64,000 bases of DNA from Amycolatopsis benzoatilytica AK 16/65 (GTDB taxonomy: Bacteria; Actinomycetota; Actinomycetes; Mycobacteriales; Pseudonocardiaceae): positions 2,020,561 through 2,084,560 of the forward strand of contig NZ_KB912942.1 in NCBI RefSeq assembly GCF_000383915.1, read 5' to 3'. Shown piece after piece: positions 8,421 to 15,878 of this stretch (positions within the stretch are counted from its first letter, which is position 1; the number at the start of each line of letters is the position of its first letter). The translations under genes and the position numbers were made by a program. Under the pieces are notes generated by a model. That model was not told the origin of the DNA and did no database searches. It saw only the letters and a list, made by a program, of their open reading frames with translations.

Positions 8421-9533
8421 GTGAGCGCGCACCATCCGACCATTTTTCTCGGCGGCGACGTGATGACCGGCCGCGGCATCGACCAGATCCTGCCGCATCG
8501 AGGCGATCCGGCACTGCGCGAACGGGCGGTGACCGACGCCCGCACCTATGTGACTCTCGCCGAGCGGGCCAGCGGCCCGATCGCGCGACCCGTCGAGTTT
8601 GCCTGGCCGTGGGGGGACGCGCTGGCGGTGCTCGACGAGTACGCGCCTGACGTGCGGTTGATCAATCTCGAGACTTCGATCACCGGCGACGGCCAGTTCG
8701 CGCCCGGCAAAGCCGTGCACTACCGCATGCACCCGGACAACCTCGCCTGCCTGGCCGTGGCCAGACCGGATGTGTGCGTGCTGGCCAACAACCACGTCCT
8801 GGACTTCGGCGCCCGGGGACTCGCCGACACTCTGGACACGCTGGCGAAGGCCCGGATCTCCGCGGTGGGTGCGGGTCCGGACGCCCGCCGGGCGCACTGT
8901 CCGGTGTCGGTGGGCGCGCCGGGCGAGCGCCGGGTGGTGATCGCCGCGGGCGGGATGGAGTCGAGCGGAATACCGCGAGACTGGGCCGCAACGGAGCAGC
9001 GTCCAGGCGTGGCCTTCGTTCCCGATCTGTCGGATCGCAGCGCCGAGGCGCTGGCGGAGCGGGCCGTCGCGCTGAAACGACCGGGCGATCTGGCAATCGT
9101 GTCCCTGCATTGGGGCTCCAACTGGGGCTACTCCATCGCGTCGGCAGAGGTCCGGTTCGCGCACCGGCTGATCGACGCCGGCGCCGATCTCGTGTACGGG
9201 CACTCCTCACACCATCCACGGCCGATCGAGGTGTATCGCGGGAAACTGATCCTCTACGGCTGCGGGGACCTGATCAACGACTATGAAGGCATCACCGGCT
9301 TCGAGGCATACCGGGACGAGTTGCGGTTGCTGTACTTCGCCACGCTCGATCCCGGCAGCGGCACACTCGTCTCCTTGCGCCTCGTGCCCTTGGCAGCGAA
9401 GCAAATGCGGCTTCGCTACGCGTCGTCCAGCGACGTGGACTGGCTGCGCTCGACGCTCGAACGCGTCAGTGTGCGGTTCGGGACCACAGTTCAGCGAGAT
9501 GCTGGCGGCGCGCTCACCGTGTCTGCGGCTTGA
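8421..9533 (+). CDS. CapA-family phosphoesterase-like protein
   Basis: 370-residue member of the CapA/PGA_cap family, related to metallophosphatases and originally known from poly-gamma-glutamate capsule synthesis. Visible landmarks are 'IFLGGDVMTGRGIDQ' (metal-site Gly-Asp at the N-terminus), 'LINLETSIT', 'VLANNHVLDFGARGLADTL', 'VSLHWGSNWGYS' and 'GADLVYGHSSHHPRPIE'. No signal peptide or membrane anchor is present, unlike capsule-anchored CapA, suggesting a cytoplasmic role. Many actinomycete genomes carry such soluble homologues in dormancy clusters; I recall Rv0574c as one in the M. tuberculosis DosR regulon. It ends the 5050-9533 operon and converges on the universal stress protein gene. 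Confidence 0.88.
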   Translation: MSAHHPTIFLGGDVMTGRGIDQILPHRGDPALRERAVTDARTYVTLAERASGPIARPVEFAWPWGDALAVLDEYAPDVRLINLETSITGDGQFAPGKAVHYRMHPDNLACLAVARPDVCVLANNHVLDFGARGLADTLDTLAKARISAVGAGPDARRAHCPVSVGAPGERRVVIAAGGMESSGIPRDWAATEQRPGVAFVPDLSDRSAEALAERAVALKRPGDLAIVSLHWGSNWGYSIASAEVRFAHRLIDAGADLVYGHSSHHPRPIEVYRGKLILYGCGDLINDYEGITGFEAYRDELRLLYFATLDPGSGTLVSLRLVPLAAKQMRLRYASSSDVDWLRSTLERVSVRFGTTVQRDAGGALTVSAA

Positions 9534-9599
9534 CTCCTGGCAGGTGGCGGACCGCGGCGGCCGGAACAGGACGCCGTCGGCCTGGCCGGGCCGGCTTGC

Positions 9600-10307
9600 T
9601 CAGGATCTTCCCGGTTCGCACCGGCTCTCGCGTTCGCTGGCCAGCGGGACCAGCATGACGGGAACTGTCGATTCCCGCACCGTGCTGCGCACGGTGCGGG
9701 CCCGGCCCTCGTCCAGACGCTGTGACCAGCCGAGTGCGATGAGGTCGACCTGCTCGTCGGCGGCCACCCGCGCCACGTGTTCGCCGGGAGTGCCGTTCCG
9801 GAGTTCGATACGTGCGTCGACGGGTGCGCAGAATCTGGCGCGAAATTCGGTTTCCCAGCTGCGGCGCGCGTGCGCGGCCTGGTCCCAGAACGCGGGCACC
9901 GTAGTTTTGTCGAACACGTGGAGCACGATGACTTCGAGTCCGGCGCCGGCGAACAAGCGCATGGTGTCCGCGACGGCCGCCGCGGATTCCTCGGTGCCGT
10001 CGAGGGGAACAAGCACTCGCGACAGCGGCGCGGCAGGGCCGGGGGAGAACGCCGGCGGTACGACGACGACCGGTTTGGCCGCACCCGCGGCGACGCGCCA
10101 GGCCTGGCTCCCGGCACTCGCGTCGCGGCCGACGACACCGAGCACGATGTCCGGGCGGGCCAGCTCGGCAAGCACCGCCACCACCGGCTCCGCTCCGAAA
10201 TAGTCTATTGTGGACACTGAGCTGTGCAGGAGGTCAGCGATGGCTCCGGCGACTTCGGCCACCGGTACCGCTGGTTCCTGGTGCTGCACCGCCAGCACGG
10301 TCCGCAT
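9600..10307 (-). CDS. Universal stress protein (UspA family)
   Basis: 235 residues with two Usp-fold halves. The N-terminal one is degenerate ('MRTVLAVQHQEPAVPVAE'), whereas the C-terminal one (about 97-230) is well preserved: 'RVLVPLDGTEESAAAVAD', 'VIVLHVFD', 'DLIALGWSQ' and a final 'STVPVMLVPLA'. The usual G-2x-G-9x-G(S/T) ATP loop is modified, so nucleotide binding is uncertain. USPs are cytoplasmic proteins induced by growth arrest, hypoxia and other stresses. The ATG has an AAGGAG ribosome site. It follows the GH65 gene after 25 nt on the same strand and is probably co-transcribed with it. Confidence 0.85.
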   Translation of the reverse strand: MRTVLAVQHQEPAVPVAEVAGAIADLLHSSVSTIDYFGAEPVVAVLAELARPDIVLGVVGRDASAGSQAWRVAAGAAKPVVVVPPAFSPGPAAPLSRVLVPLDGTEESAAAVADTMRLFAGAGLEVIVLHVFDKTTVPAFWDQAAHARRSWETEFRARFCAPVDARIELRNGTPGEHVARVAADEQVDLIALGWSQRLDEGRARTVRSTVRESTVPVMLVPLASERESRCEPGRS

Positions 10308-10332
10308 GCTCGGTTCTCCTTCCGGTGCTCGC

Positions 10333-12627
10333 TCAGGGCCGGGCCAGCCGCGTGTGCCCGGCCGGCAGGAGGTGTTCCCGCCCGTTCAGGCTCACTCGCA
10401 GCAGGCCGTCGGTGTGGATCCGGACGTCGTCCGGTGTGATGTCGAGCCGGATGTGCCTTCCGAGGCAGCGGAACCGCACCCCGAGCCGAGGCCACGAGCT
10501 TGGCAGGTTCGGGGCGAGGCGCAGCGTCGCGCCGCGGACCTGCACGCCCGCGATTCCGGACAGCAGGGCCTGCCAGGCCCCGCCCATGGTGGCCAGATGC
10601 AAGCCTGCGGAGGTAGTTCCGGTCAGGTCGTCGAGGTCGAGGCGCAGTGCGGTGCGCAGCAGCGGCAGGGCCTCGTCCGGCTGGCCCGCTCTGGCCAGCA
10701 AGCCGGCCATGATCGCGGGGGACAGTGAGGAACCGTGTGCGGTGCGCGGGCCGTAGAAAGCCAGGTTGGGCCGCAGCGAGCCGGGTGCGACCTGCTCGGG
10801 CACCATGTGGTGGAGCATCAGCACGTCCGGTTGCTTGATGATCTGCGAGGCGGCGACGTACTGCTGGCCGAACAGCACGTCGGCGGCCACCGGCGGGCTC
10901 GCCACGTCGGCGATGAGGGTCGGCTTCAGCGCGAAGTACCCGGCGAACTGTTCGTATACGCCGGTCTCGGCCTGGTACCCGTCCACGAGTGCGTCCGCGA
11001 GGGCGAACCAGCCTGGCGCCTCCCGGCCGGCTCCGGCGTCCAGGCCGGGCACCAGGCGGGCCGCGGCGTGCAGGTTCCACCGGGCAAGCACGTTGGTGAA
11101 CGCGTTGTCGGACACCGATTCGTGGTACTCGTCGGGCCCGGTGACGGTGTCGATGTGTGCCGTCCCGGCGGTGTCGACGCGGCATCGCGAGGCCCAGTAG
11201 CGGGCGGATTCGGCCAGCAGCGGCAGCAACCGGGCGCGAGCGAACCGGCGATCGCCGGTCCATTCCGCGCAATGCCATGCCGCCCACGCGACGTCGGCGG
11301 TGATGTGTTCTTCCAGCCGCCCGGTGGTGATCTCCACGGGTCTGCCGCCGAGGTGACCGGAGCGCGGCGTGACGTCGGTGCCGTCGGCGGCCGATTCCCA
11401 CGGGAAGCGGGCGCCGCGCCTGCCAGCCGCGCGTGCCGCGAGGCGTGCGGCAGGCAGGCGGTGCGCGCGGTAGGCCACCATCGCCTTGGCCAGTCGCGGA
11501 TCCATGCTCGCCACCGCCGGCAGCACGAACACGTCGGCGTCCCAGAACACGTGCCCGGCATAGCCCGCGCCGGACACGCCGCGCGCACCCACCGCGGCCT
11601 CGCGGCGGCCTCCGACGTTGCACCACAGCTGAAACAGCGCGAACCGGGCCGCCAGCTCCAGTTCCGGATCGCCGGGGATCTCGACGTTCACGCTCGCCCA
11701 TCGGTGCGCCCACGCGGCCCGATGCTCAGCGAGCAGCCGGTCGAAGCCGAGGTCCTCGACGGCGGCGAGCGTCCCTGCCGCCTTCCCCGGTGGCGGGGCG
11801 TGCTTTCCGGAGACGATGGCGACCAGCCGTTCCACGGTGCGCACGTCCCCGTCGCGGCGCTGCCGCTGGGCCGCGACCGCGGTGACGCCGGACTCGCCGG
11901 ACACCTGTACCCACCGGTAGCGCCCCTGCTCGCCCTCGGCCGTCCGCGCGCCGGGAGGCGGTCGCAAGGGTGTTCCCGCCCGCACCCGCCCAATGCCCCC
12001 TTCGGCCCGCAGGGCGACCACTCCCGAACGCGTGACACTGGCGAACCGCAGGGTCCGCACCGGATGGTCCGCATCGGACTCTTCACGCACCAGTACACCC
12101 GCGTGAAGGTCGAGCACGTGGCGGTCGGCCGTGACGGACGGCGTGATCTGCAAACCCGTCCAGTCCGGTGCCGGCAGCAGGTGCTCGTCCGCGGCACCGC
12201 GGACGTACACGCCGGAGACCAGTGTCAAGGGCACTGAGCCCGCCGTTGGCTCTTCCACCGCGCCACGGGTCGCGCATCGACCTGAGCCCACCGTGAACAA
12301 CGCCTCGACCACCCGATGGCGCAGGGGATCCAGGCCGGTCTCGACCAGCGTCCACGCCGGATCGTCGTACCGCACGGGGACCCGGCCGCGCCGGCGGCGG
12401 CGCAGCTCCTCGTCCAGGACACGGCACAGCTCAGCCCCGTCGTCGCGGACCCCGTCGAGCGTCAGCGCCTGCCCGGCGCCGATGCCGTGCGCTGCCAGCT
12501 GCGGCTGCGTTGCCACGACAGCGACTCCCAGCCTGCGCAGCGCGGCGATCCGCCGCCGTACTGGTGCCGGGCAGTGCCTGTCCGGTCCCAGCACGACGGC
12601 GTCGAACACCCGCCCTCGGCCGTTCAC
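10333..12627 (-). CDS. Glycoside hydrolase family 65 protein (maltose/trehalose/kojibiose phosphorylase type)
   Basis: 764 residues. The central (alpha/alpha)6 catalytic domain (about 315-690) has 'FWDADVFVLP' (361-370), 'TVTGPDEYHESV' with the general acid Glu500, 'KQPDVLML' and the phosphate-loop-like 'HGSSLSP' (631-637). These are diagnostic for GH65 enzymes that phosphorolyse alpha-glucosides to beta-glucose-1-phosphate. Residues 125-290 form the N-terminal beta-sandwich. The first ~50 residues ('FDAVVLGPDRHCPAPV...GVAVVATQP') resemble a shrunken HAD domain, reminiscent of GH65 proteins fused to beta-phosphoglucomutase, but without catalytic aspartates. Donor sugar cannot be inferred. GTG start. 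It is divergent from the PRTase-hydrolase gene and shares its promoter space. Confidence 0.87.
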   Translation of the reverse strand: MNGRGRVFDAVVLGPDRHCPAPVRRRIAALRRLGVAVVATQPQLAAHGIGAGQALTLDGVRDDGAELCRVLDEELRRRRRGRVPVRYDDPAWTLVETGLDPLRHRVVEALFTVGSGRCATRGAVEEPTAGSVPLTLVSGVYVRGAADEHLLPAPDWTGLQITPSVTADRHVLDLHAGVLVREESDADHPVRTLRFASVTRSGVVALRAEGGIGRVRAGTPLRPPPGARTAEGEQGRYRWVQVSGESGVTAVAAQRQRRDGDVRTVERLVAIVSGKHAPPPGKAAGTLAAVEDLGFDRLLAEHRAAWAHRWASVNVEIPGDPELELAARFALFQLWCNVGGRREAAVGARGVSGAGYAGHVFWDADVFVLPAVASMDPRLAKAMVAYRAHRLPAARLAARAAGRRGARFPWESAADGTDVTPRSGHLGGRPVEITTGRLEEHITADVAWAAWHCAEWTGDRRFARARLLPLLAESARYWASRCRVDTAGTAHIDTVTGPDEYHESVSDNAFTNVLARWNLHAAARLVPGLDAGAGREAPGWFALADALVDGYQAETGVYEQFAGYFALKPTLIADVASPPVAADVLFGQQYVAASQIIKQPDVLMLHHMVPEQVAPGSLRPNLAFYGPRTAHGSSLSPAIMAGLLARAGQPDEALPLLRTALRLDLDDLTGTTSAGLHLATMGGAWQALLSGIAGVQVRGATLRLAPNLPSSWPRLGVRFRCLGRHIRLDITPDDVRIHTDGLLRVSLNGREHLLPAGHTRLARP

Positions 12628-12660
12628 CAGGCCACTCTCGACGCCTCCATGGCCCGCGAG

Positions 12661-12680
12661 CTAGCGACCAAAGTCCTCGA
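12661..12680 (+). promoter_or_regulatory. Possible DosR-like box between GH65 and PRTase-hydrolase genes
   Basis: CTAGCGACCAAAGTCCTCGA matches about 14 of 20 positions of the mycobacterial DosR consensus TTSGGGACTWWAGTCCCSAA, and 11 of 14 in the core. Its centre is about 41 nt from the GH65 start and 106 nt from the fusion gene start, in the only divergent promoter region of this block. It is the best such match I found in the stress cluster, and still only a candidate. Confidence 0.3.
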
Positions 12681-12774
12681 AACAGCGACGGTCGCCTCTG
12701 CGAACGCGGGTGATCCCATCGCAGGCTCGGCAGGTATTCGTCGGGTGGAGCGAGGCCGGGACGGGAGGTTGGCG

Positions 12775-14103
12775 ATGCCCTTCACTGATCGCACCGAAGC
12801 GGGCCGGCGGCTGGGGGAGCGTCTCGACGGCTTCCGCGGCGAGGACGTCGTGGTACTGGGGCTGCCCCGGGGCGGGGTGCCGGTGGCGTTCGAGGTCGCG
12901 CGGGCACTCGACGCCCCGCTCGACGTGATCGTCGTGCGCAAGCTCGGCGTGCCTTATCAGCCCGAGCTGGCGCTGGGAGCCATCGGCGAAGGCGACGTCC
13001 GCGTCGTCAACGACGAGGTCATGCACCGGACCCAGGTGAGCGCCGAGGAACTGGCCGCCGTCGAACGGGCCGAGCGCGGCGAGTTGCGCCGGCGGGTGGA
13101 GAAATTCCGGGCCGGGCGAGACCGGGTATCCCTGACCGGCCGGACGGCGCTCATCGTCGACGACGGGGTGGCGACCGGATCCACTGCCCGCGCCGCCTGC
13201 CAGGTCGCGCGAGCGCAGGGCGCGGCCCGCGTGATCCTGGCCGTGCCGGTGGGCGCCGCCGACGCGATCCAATCGCTGCGCGCTGACGCGGACAGCGTGA
13301 TCTGCCTGGAAACGCCGGTCTGGTTCCTGGCTGTCGGTCAGTGGTACCGGGACTTCCGGCAGACCTCCGACGATGACGTCGCCGCCCTGCTGCGCGCGGC
13401 GGAGCGTTTTCCGCAACCAGCAGTCGCGGCAGCCGACGATCCGCCGATCCGCGACGACGAGATCGAAGTGCAGGCCGGCCAGGTGCGGCTGGCCGGGCAT
13501 CTGACCATTCCGGAGAACCCGGTCGGCTTGGTCGTCTTCGCCCATGGCAGCGGCAGCAGCCGCCACAGCCCCCGCAACCGGCATGTCGCCGCGATCCTCA
13601 ACCGCGCCGGGCTCGGCACGTTGCTGTTCGACCTGCTCACCGACAGCGAAGAACTCCACCGTGCCCGCGTCTTCGACATCGAGTTGCTCGCGCACCGGCT
13701 GGTCGAGGTCACCCGCTGGCTGGCGACTCAGCCGGACGCCATGTCCCTCCCGATCGGGTATTTCGGGGCCAGCACCGGTGCCGGGGCGGCGCTGTGGGCC
13801 GCCGCCGACCCGCAGGTCGACGTGCACGCCGTCGTGTCCCGGGGCGGCAGGCCCGATCTGGCTGCCCGCCGCCTCGCCGCCGTCACCACTCCCACTCTGC
13901 TGATCGTCGGCGGGCACGACGACCTCGTGCTGGATCTCAACCAGCGCGCCAAGGCTGCTCTGCACTGCGAGTGCCAGCTCGCCGTCGTGCCCGGCGCGAC
14001 CCACCTGTTCGAGGAACCCGGCGCGCTCGACGCGGTCGCCGCGCTCGCCCGTGACTGGTTCGTCCGGCATCTCGCACCGGCGACATCCGAGCCGAAGGCC
14101 TGA
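12775..14103 (+). CDS. Phosphoribosyltransferase-alpha/beta-hydrolase fusion (Rv0571c-like)
   Basis: 442 residues. Residues 1-215 are a type I phosphoribosyltransferase domain: 'VVLGLPRGGVPVAFEVA', 'VIVVRKLGVPYQPELALGA' and the PRPP loop 'TALIVDDGVATGSTARA'. Residues 225-440 are an alpha/beta-hydrolase (dienelactone-hydrolase-like) domain with 'VVFAHGSGSSRHSP', the nucleophile elbow 'GYFGASTGAGAAL' (G-A-S-T-G), 'VGGHDDLVLDLN' and the catalytic His in 'VPGATHLFEEPGAL'. Length and domain order match M. tuberculosis Rv0571c, which I recall as a DosR-regulon gene of unknown function. The ATG at 12775 has a GGGAGG site 7-8 nt upstream. Both domains keep their catalytic motifs; the substrate is unknown. 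Confidence 0.88.
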   Translation: MPFTDRTEAGRRLGERLDGFRGEDVVVLGLPRGGVPVAFEVARALDAPLDVIVVRKLGVPYQPELALGAIGEGDVRVVNDEVMHRTQVSAEELAAVERAERGELRRRVEKFRAGRDRVSLTGRTALIVDDGVATGSTARAACQVARAQGAARVILAVPVGAADAIQSLRADADSVICLETPVWFLAVGQWYRDFRQTSDDDVAALLRAAERFPQPAVAAADDPPIRDDEIEVQAGQVRLAGHLTIPENPVGLVVFAHGSGSSRHSPRNRHVAAILNRAGLGTLLFDLLTDSEELHRARVFDIELLAHRLVEVTRWLATQPDAMSLPIGYFGASTGAGAALWAAADPQVDVHAVVSRGGRPDLAARRLAAVTTPTLLIVGGHDDLVLDLNQRAKAALHCECQLAVVPGATHLFEEPGALDAVAALARDWFVRHLAPATSEPKA

Positions 14104-14162
14104 AGCCCACCTGGCGTCGTTCACCCCCTTGTCGCTTCCAGACGATGTCTGAGACTCGCCGG

Positions 14163-14180
14163 GCCGGGCTTCGGCTCGGC
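14163..14180 (+). terminator. Candidate hairpin terminator of the PRTase-hydrolase gene
   Basis: GCCGGGC-TTCG-GCTCGGC folds into a 7-bp stem (one G.T pair) closed by a stable TTCG tetraloop, 60 nt after the stop at 14103. No T-run follows, as is common in actinomycetes. Confidence 0.4.
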
Positions 14181-14367
14181 TGTCCGCCATGCTGGACCCG
14201 AGCACGATATTCCGTTGCGTCGCAGTGGTTTTGGACGTCCCGGTAAACTCAGGTGCCCGGCTCGCGCGCTTCCAGTACCAGCGTCTTCCTTTCGCGTTCT
14301 CGTCGACGAATTTCTTGAGTTGGTCTGGTCGAGGCGGACCTGGACGCCGGGCGCGGGACCCGGGTCC

Positions 14368-14414
14368 GTGAAGGGCCCCTTGAGGGAATCTGAGTCCGGC
14401 AAGGGGTCCTTCAC
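14368..14414. repeat. 15-bp imperfect inverted repeat, probable dispersed actinomycete palindrome
   Basis: The left arm GTGAAGGGCCCCTTG (14368-14382) pairs with the right arm CAAGGGGTCCTTCAC (14400-14414) over 15 positions, with one G.T. The loop is 17 nt. From memory, near-identical GTGAAGG(R)CCCCTT palindromes are scattered through Amycolatopsis intergenic regions; this could not be checked here. It may act as a bidirectional terminator between the stress block and the convergent sialic-acid operon. Confidence 0.6.
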
Positions 14415-14462
14415 GGCAGTTCCGCCGTAAAGCGGACTGCCGGGCGGGCGCCCGCACTCGGT

Positions 14463-15017
14463 TCACCGCGCGAGCGGAGCGACCGATGCCGGGGTGACGA
14501 GGACCCGGTCGGAGCCGGCTTCGCGGACCGGGCCGACCAGGTCGAACGACGCGGAACAAGGCAGGTCGCCGGAGGACGGGCCGACCAGAACGTCGATCGT
14601 GCCGGGCTCGACGATCCTGCGGAGGTCGAGGCCGGTGAAGGCGGTGCGGTCGGCGTGCAGGGCGAAGGTGACCCGGGCACTTCGGCCGGCCGCCAGCGAT
14701 ACCCGGGTGAAGCCCGCCAGCTCCAGCACCGGGCGGGTGACCTGGGCCTGCACGTCGCTGAGGTACAGCTGCACGGTCTCGTCCGCGGCGCGTCCGCCCG
14801 TATTGCGCACGGTGACCGAAATGGACAGCTCGCCGTCGGTCGGTATCTCCGGTGCACTCAACTCGAGGTCCGAGTAGGCGAACGTGGTGTAGGACAAGCC
14901 GTGCCCGAAGGGGAACAGCGGCGTCGGGTCGAGGTTGCTGATGCCTTCGCTGTTGCGGCCGAGGGGCGGGTTCAGGTAGGTACTCGGCGATCCGCCGGGC
15001 AGCCGCGGAAGCCGGCC
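14463..15017 (-). pseudogene. C-terminal remnant of a GH3 beta-glycosidase
   Basis: The last ~185 residues of a GH3 beta-glucosidase/xylosidase survive in frame: 'PPLGRNSEGISNLDPT', 'PLFPFGHGLSYTTFAYSDL' and a complete fibronectin-III-like C-terminal domain ('ISVTVRNTGGRAADETVQLY', 'LELAGFTRVSLAAGRSARV'). The catalytic TIM-barrel and most of the alpha/beta sandwich domain are missing. Homology stops abruptly at 'GRLPRLPGG' near 15017, where a full gene would read GRLP-x(3-4)-P-RLPGG, suggesting a deletion junction. The open frame extends a further ~40 residues (to 15143) without similarity. The retained part shows no internal stops, so the truncation looks recent. It lies next to the nan operon, of which it may once have been part. 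Confidence 0.8.
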
Positions 15018-15176
15018 GCGATGCCGCGCCGCCAACCGGGATGAGGCAGCCGGCCGGGCGGAAACGTCGCTGTGCCGGGCCTGGCTGGTGGCCCGTTCCG
15101 GCCCGGCATCGCGATGGGGCGCCGGATCGTCCGGGCCGGTCAATTCCGCCGGGATTCGCAGTCCCCGTGCGGATGG

Positions 15177-15878
15177 CTACTGTCTAGCGGTCGTTGCCGC
15201 GGCGAAGCGGGCGGTCAGCCACGCCGGGTCGGTGATCGCAGTGCCGACGACTACCGCGGTGGCTCCGTCGGCCAGCGCGGCTGCTGCCGCCTCCGGGGCG
15301 TGGTAGCGGCCTTCGGCGATGATCGGCTTGTCCGGCAATGCCTTTCGCAACGCCGCGACCAGTGCCAGATCAGGTCCGTTCTGCTGCGGGGAGTCGGCGG
15401 TGTACCCGGAAAGCGTCGTCGCGATCAAGTCCGCCCCGGCGGCGGCTGCCGCTATGCCTTCTTCGGCGGTGGACACGTCGGCGAGCACGAGCCTGCCTCG
15501 CTCGTGCGCCGCGGTGACGATGTCGGCGAAGTCCGATCCGTCCGGGCGAGGTCGCCGGGTGCCATCGCTGGCTACGACCGCCGCACCCGCATCGATCACG
15601 GCGCGCGCGGCGGCCACCGTCGGCGTGATGTAGACGCCTTCCGTGCCGTCCTTGGTGAGCCCGAGCACCGGGACGTCGACTGCTTCGCACACGGCGGCCA
15701 CATCCGGCACGCCGCCTACGCCTCCGCATCGGATCGCCACGGCACCGCCGCGGGCAGCGGCCTGTGCCATCCGGACGATCGTCGGGGTGTCCCGCAACGG
15801 ATGCCCGGTCGGCGCCTGGCACGAAACGATCAACCGGCCGTCGATCGTGCCGACGAATTCTTCCAGCGTCAATCGCAT
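15177..15878 (-). CDS. nanE: N-acetylmannosamine-6-phosphate 2-epimerase
   Basis: 233-residue TIM-barrel enzyme that converts ManNAc-6-phosphate to GlcNAc-6-phosphate in sialic-acid breakdown. It begins MRLTLEEFVGTIDGRLIVSC and has the NanE landmarks 'AVAIRCGGVGGV', 'VLGLTKDGTEGVYITPT' (catalytic Lys), 'LVLADVSTAEEG', 'ATTLSGYT' and 'PIIAEGRYHAPE' (catalytic Glu). The ATG at 15878 overlaps the end of nanK by 10 nt, so it is the last gene of the nanT-nanA-nanK-nanE operon. The family's usual length (~230) is matched. Confidence 0.93.
   Translation of the reverse strand: MRLTLEEFVGTIDGRLIVSCQAPTGHPLRDTPTIVRMAQAAARGGAVAIRCGGVGGVPDVAAVCEAVDVPVLGLTKDGTEGVYITPTVAAARAVIDAGAAVVASDGTRRPRPDGSDFADIVTAAHERGRLVLADVSTAEEGIAAAAAGADLIATTLSGYTADSPQQNGPDLALVAALRKALPDKPIIAEGRYHAPEAAAAALADGATAVVVGTAITDPAWLTARFAAATTARQ

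Larger units (their letters stand above)
14104..14462 (+). other. Intergenic stretch with two hairpins, no gene
   Basis: 359 nt between the PRTase-hydrolase gene and the GH3 remnant. It contains a stem-loop at 14163-14180, a perfect 12-bp palindrome GGACCCGGGTCC at 14356-14367 and a long imperfect inverted repeat at 14368-14414. I see no open frame with coding character and no RNA gene here. Confidence 0.6.

Noticed and set aside
9534..9599. Terminator between the convergent CapA and USP genes
   Set aside because: GC-rich with short complementary words, but no stem convincing enough to report.
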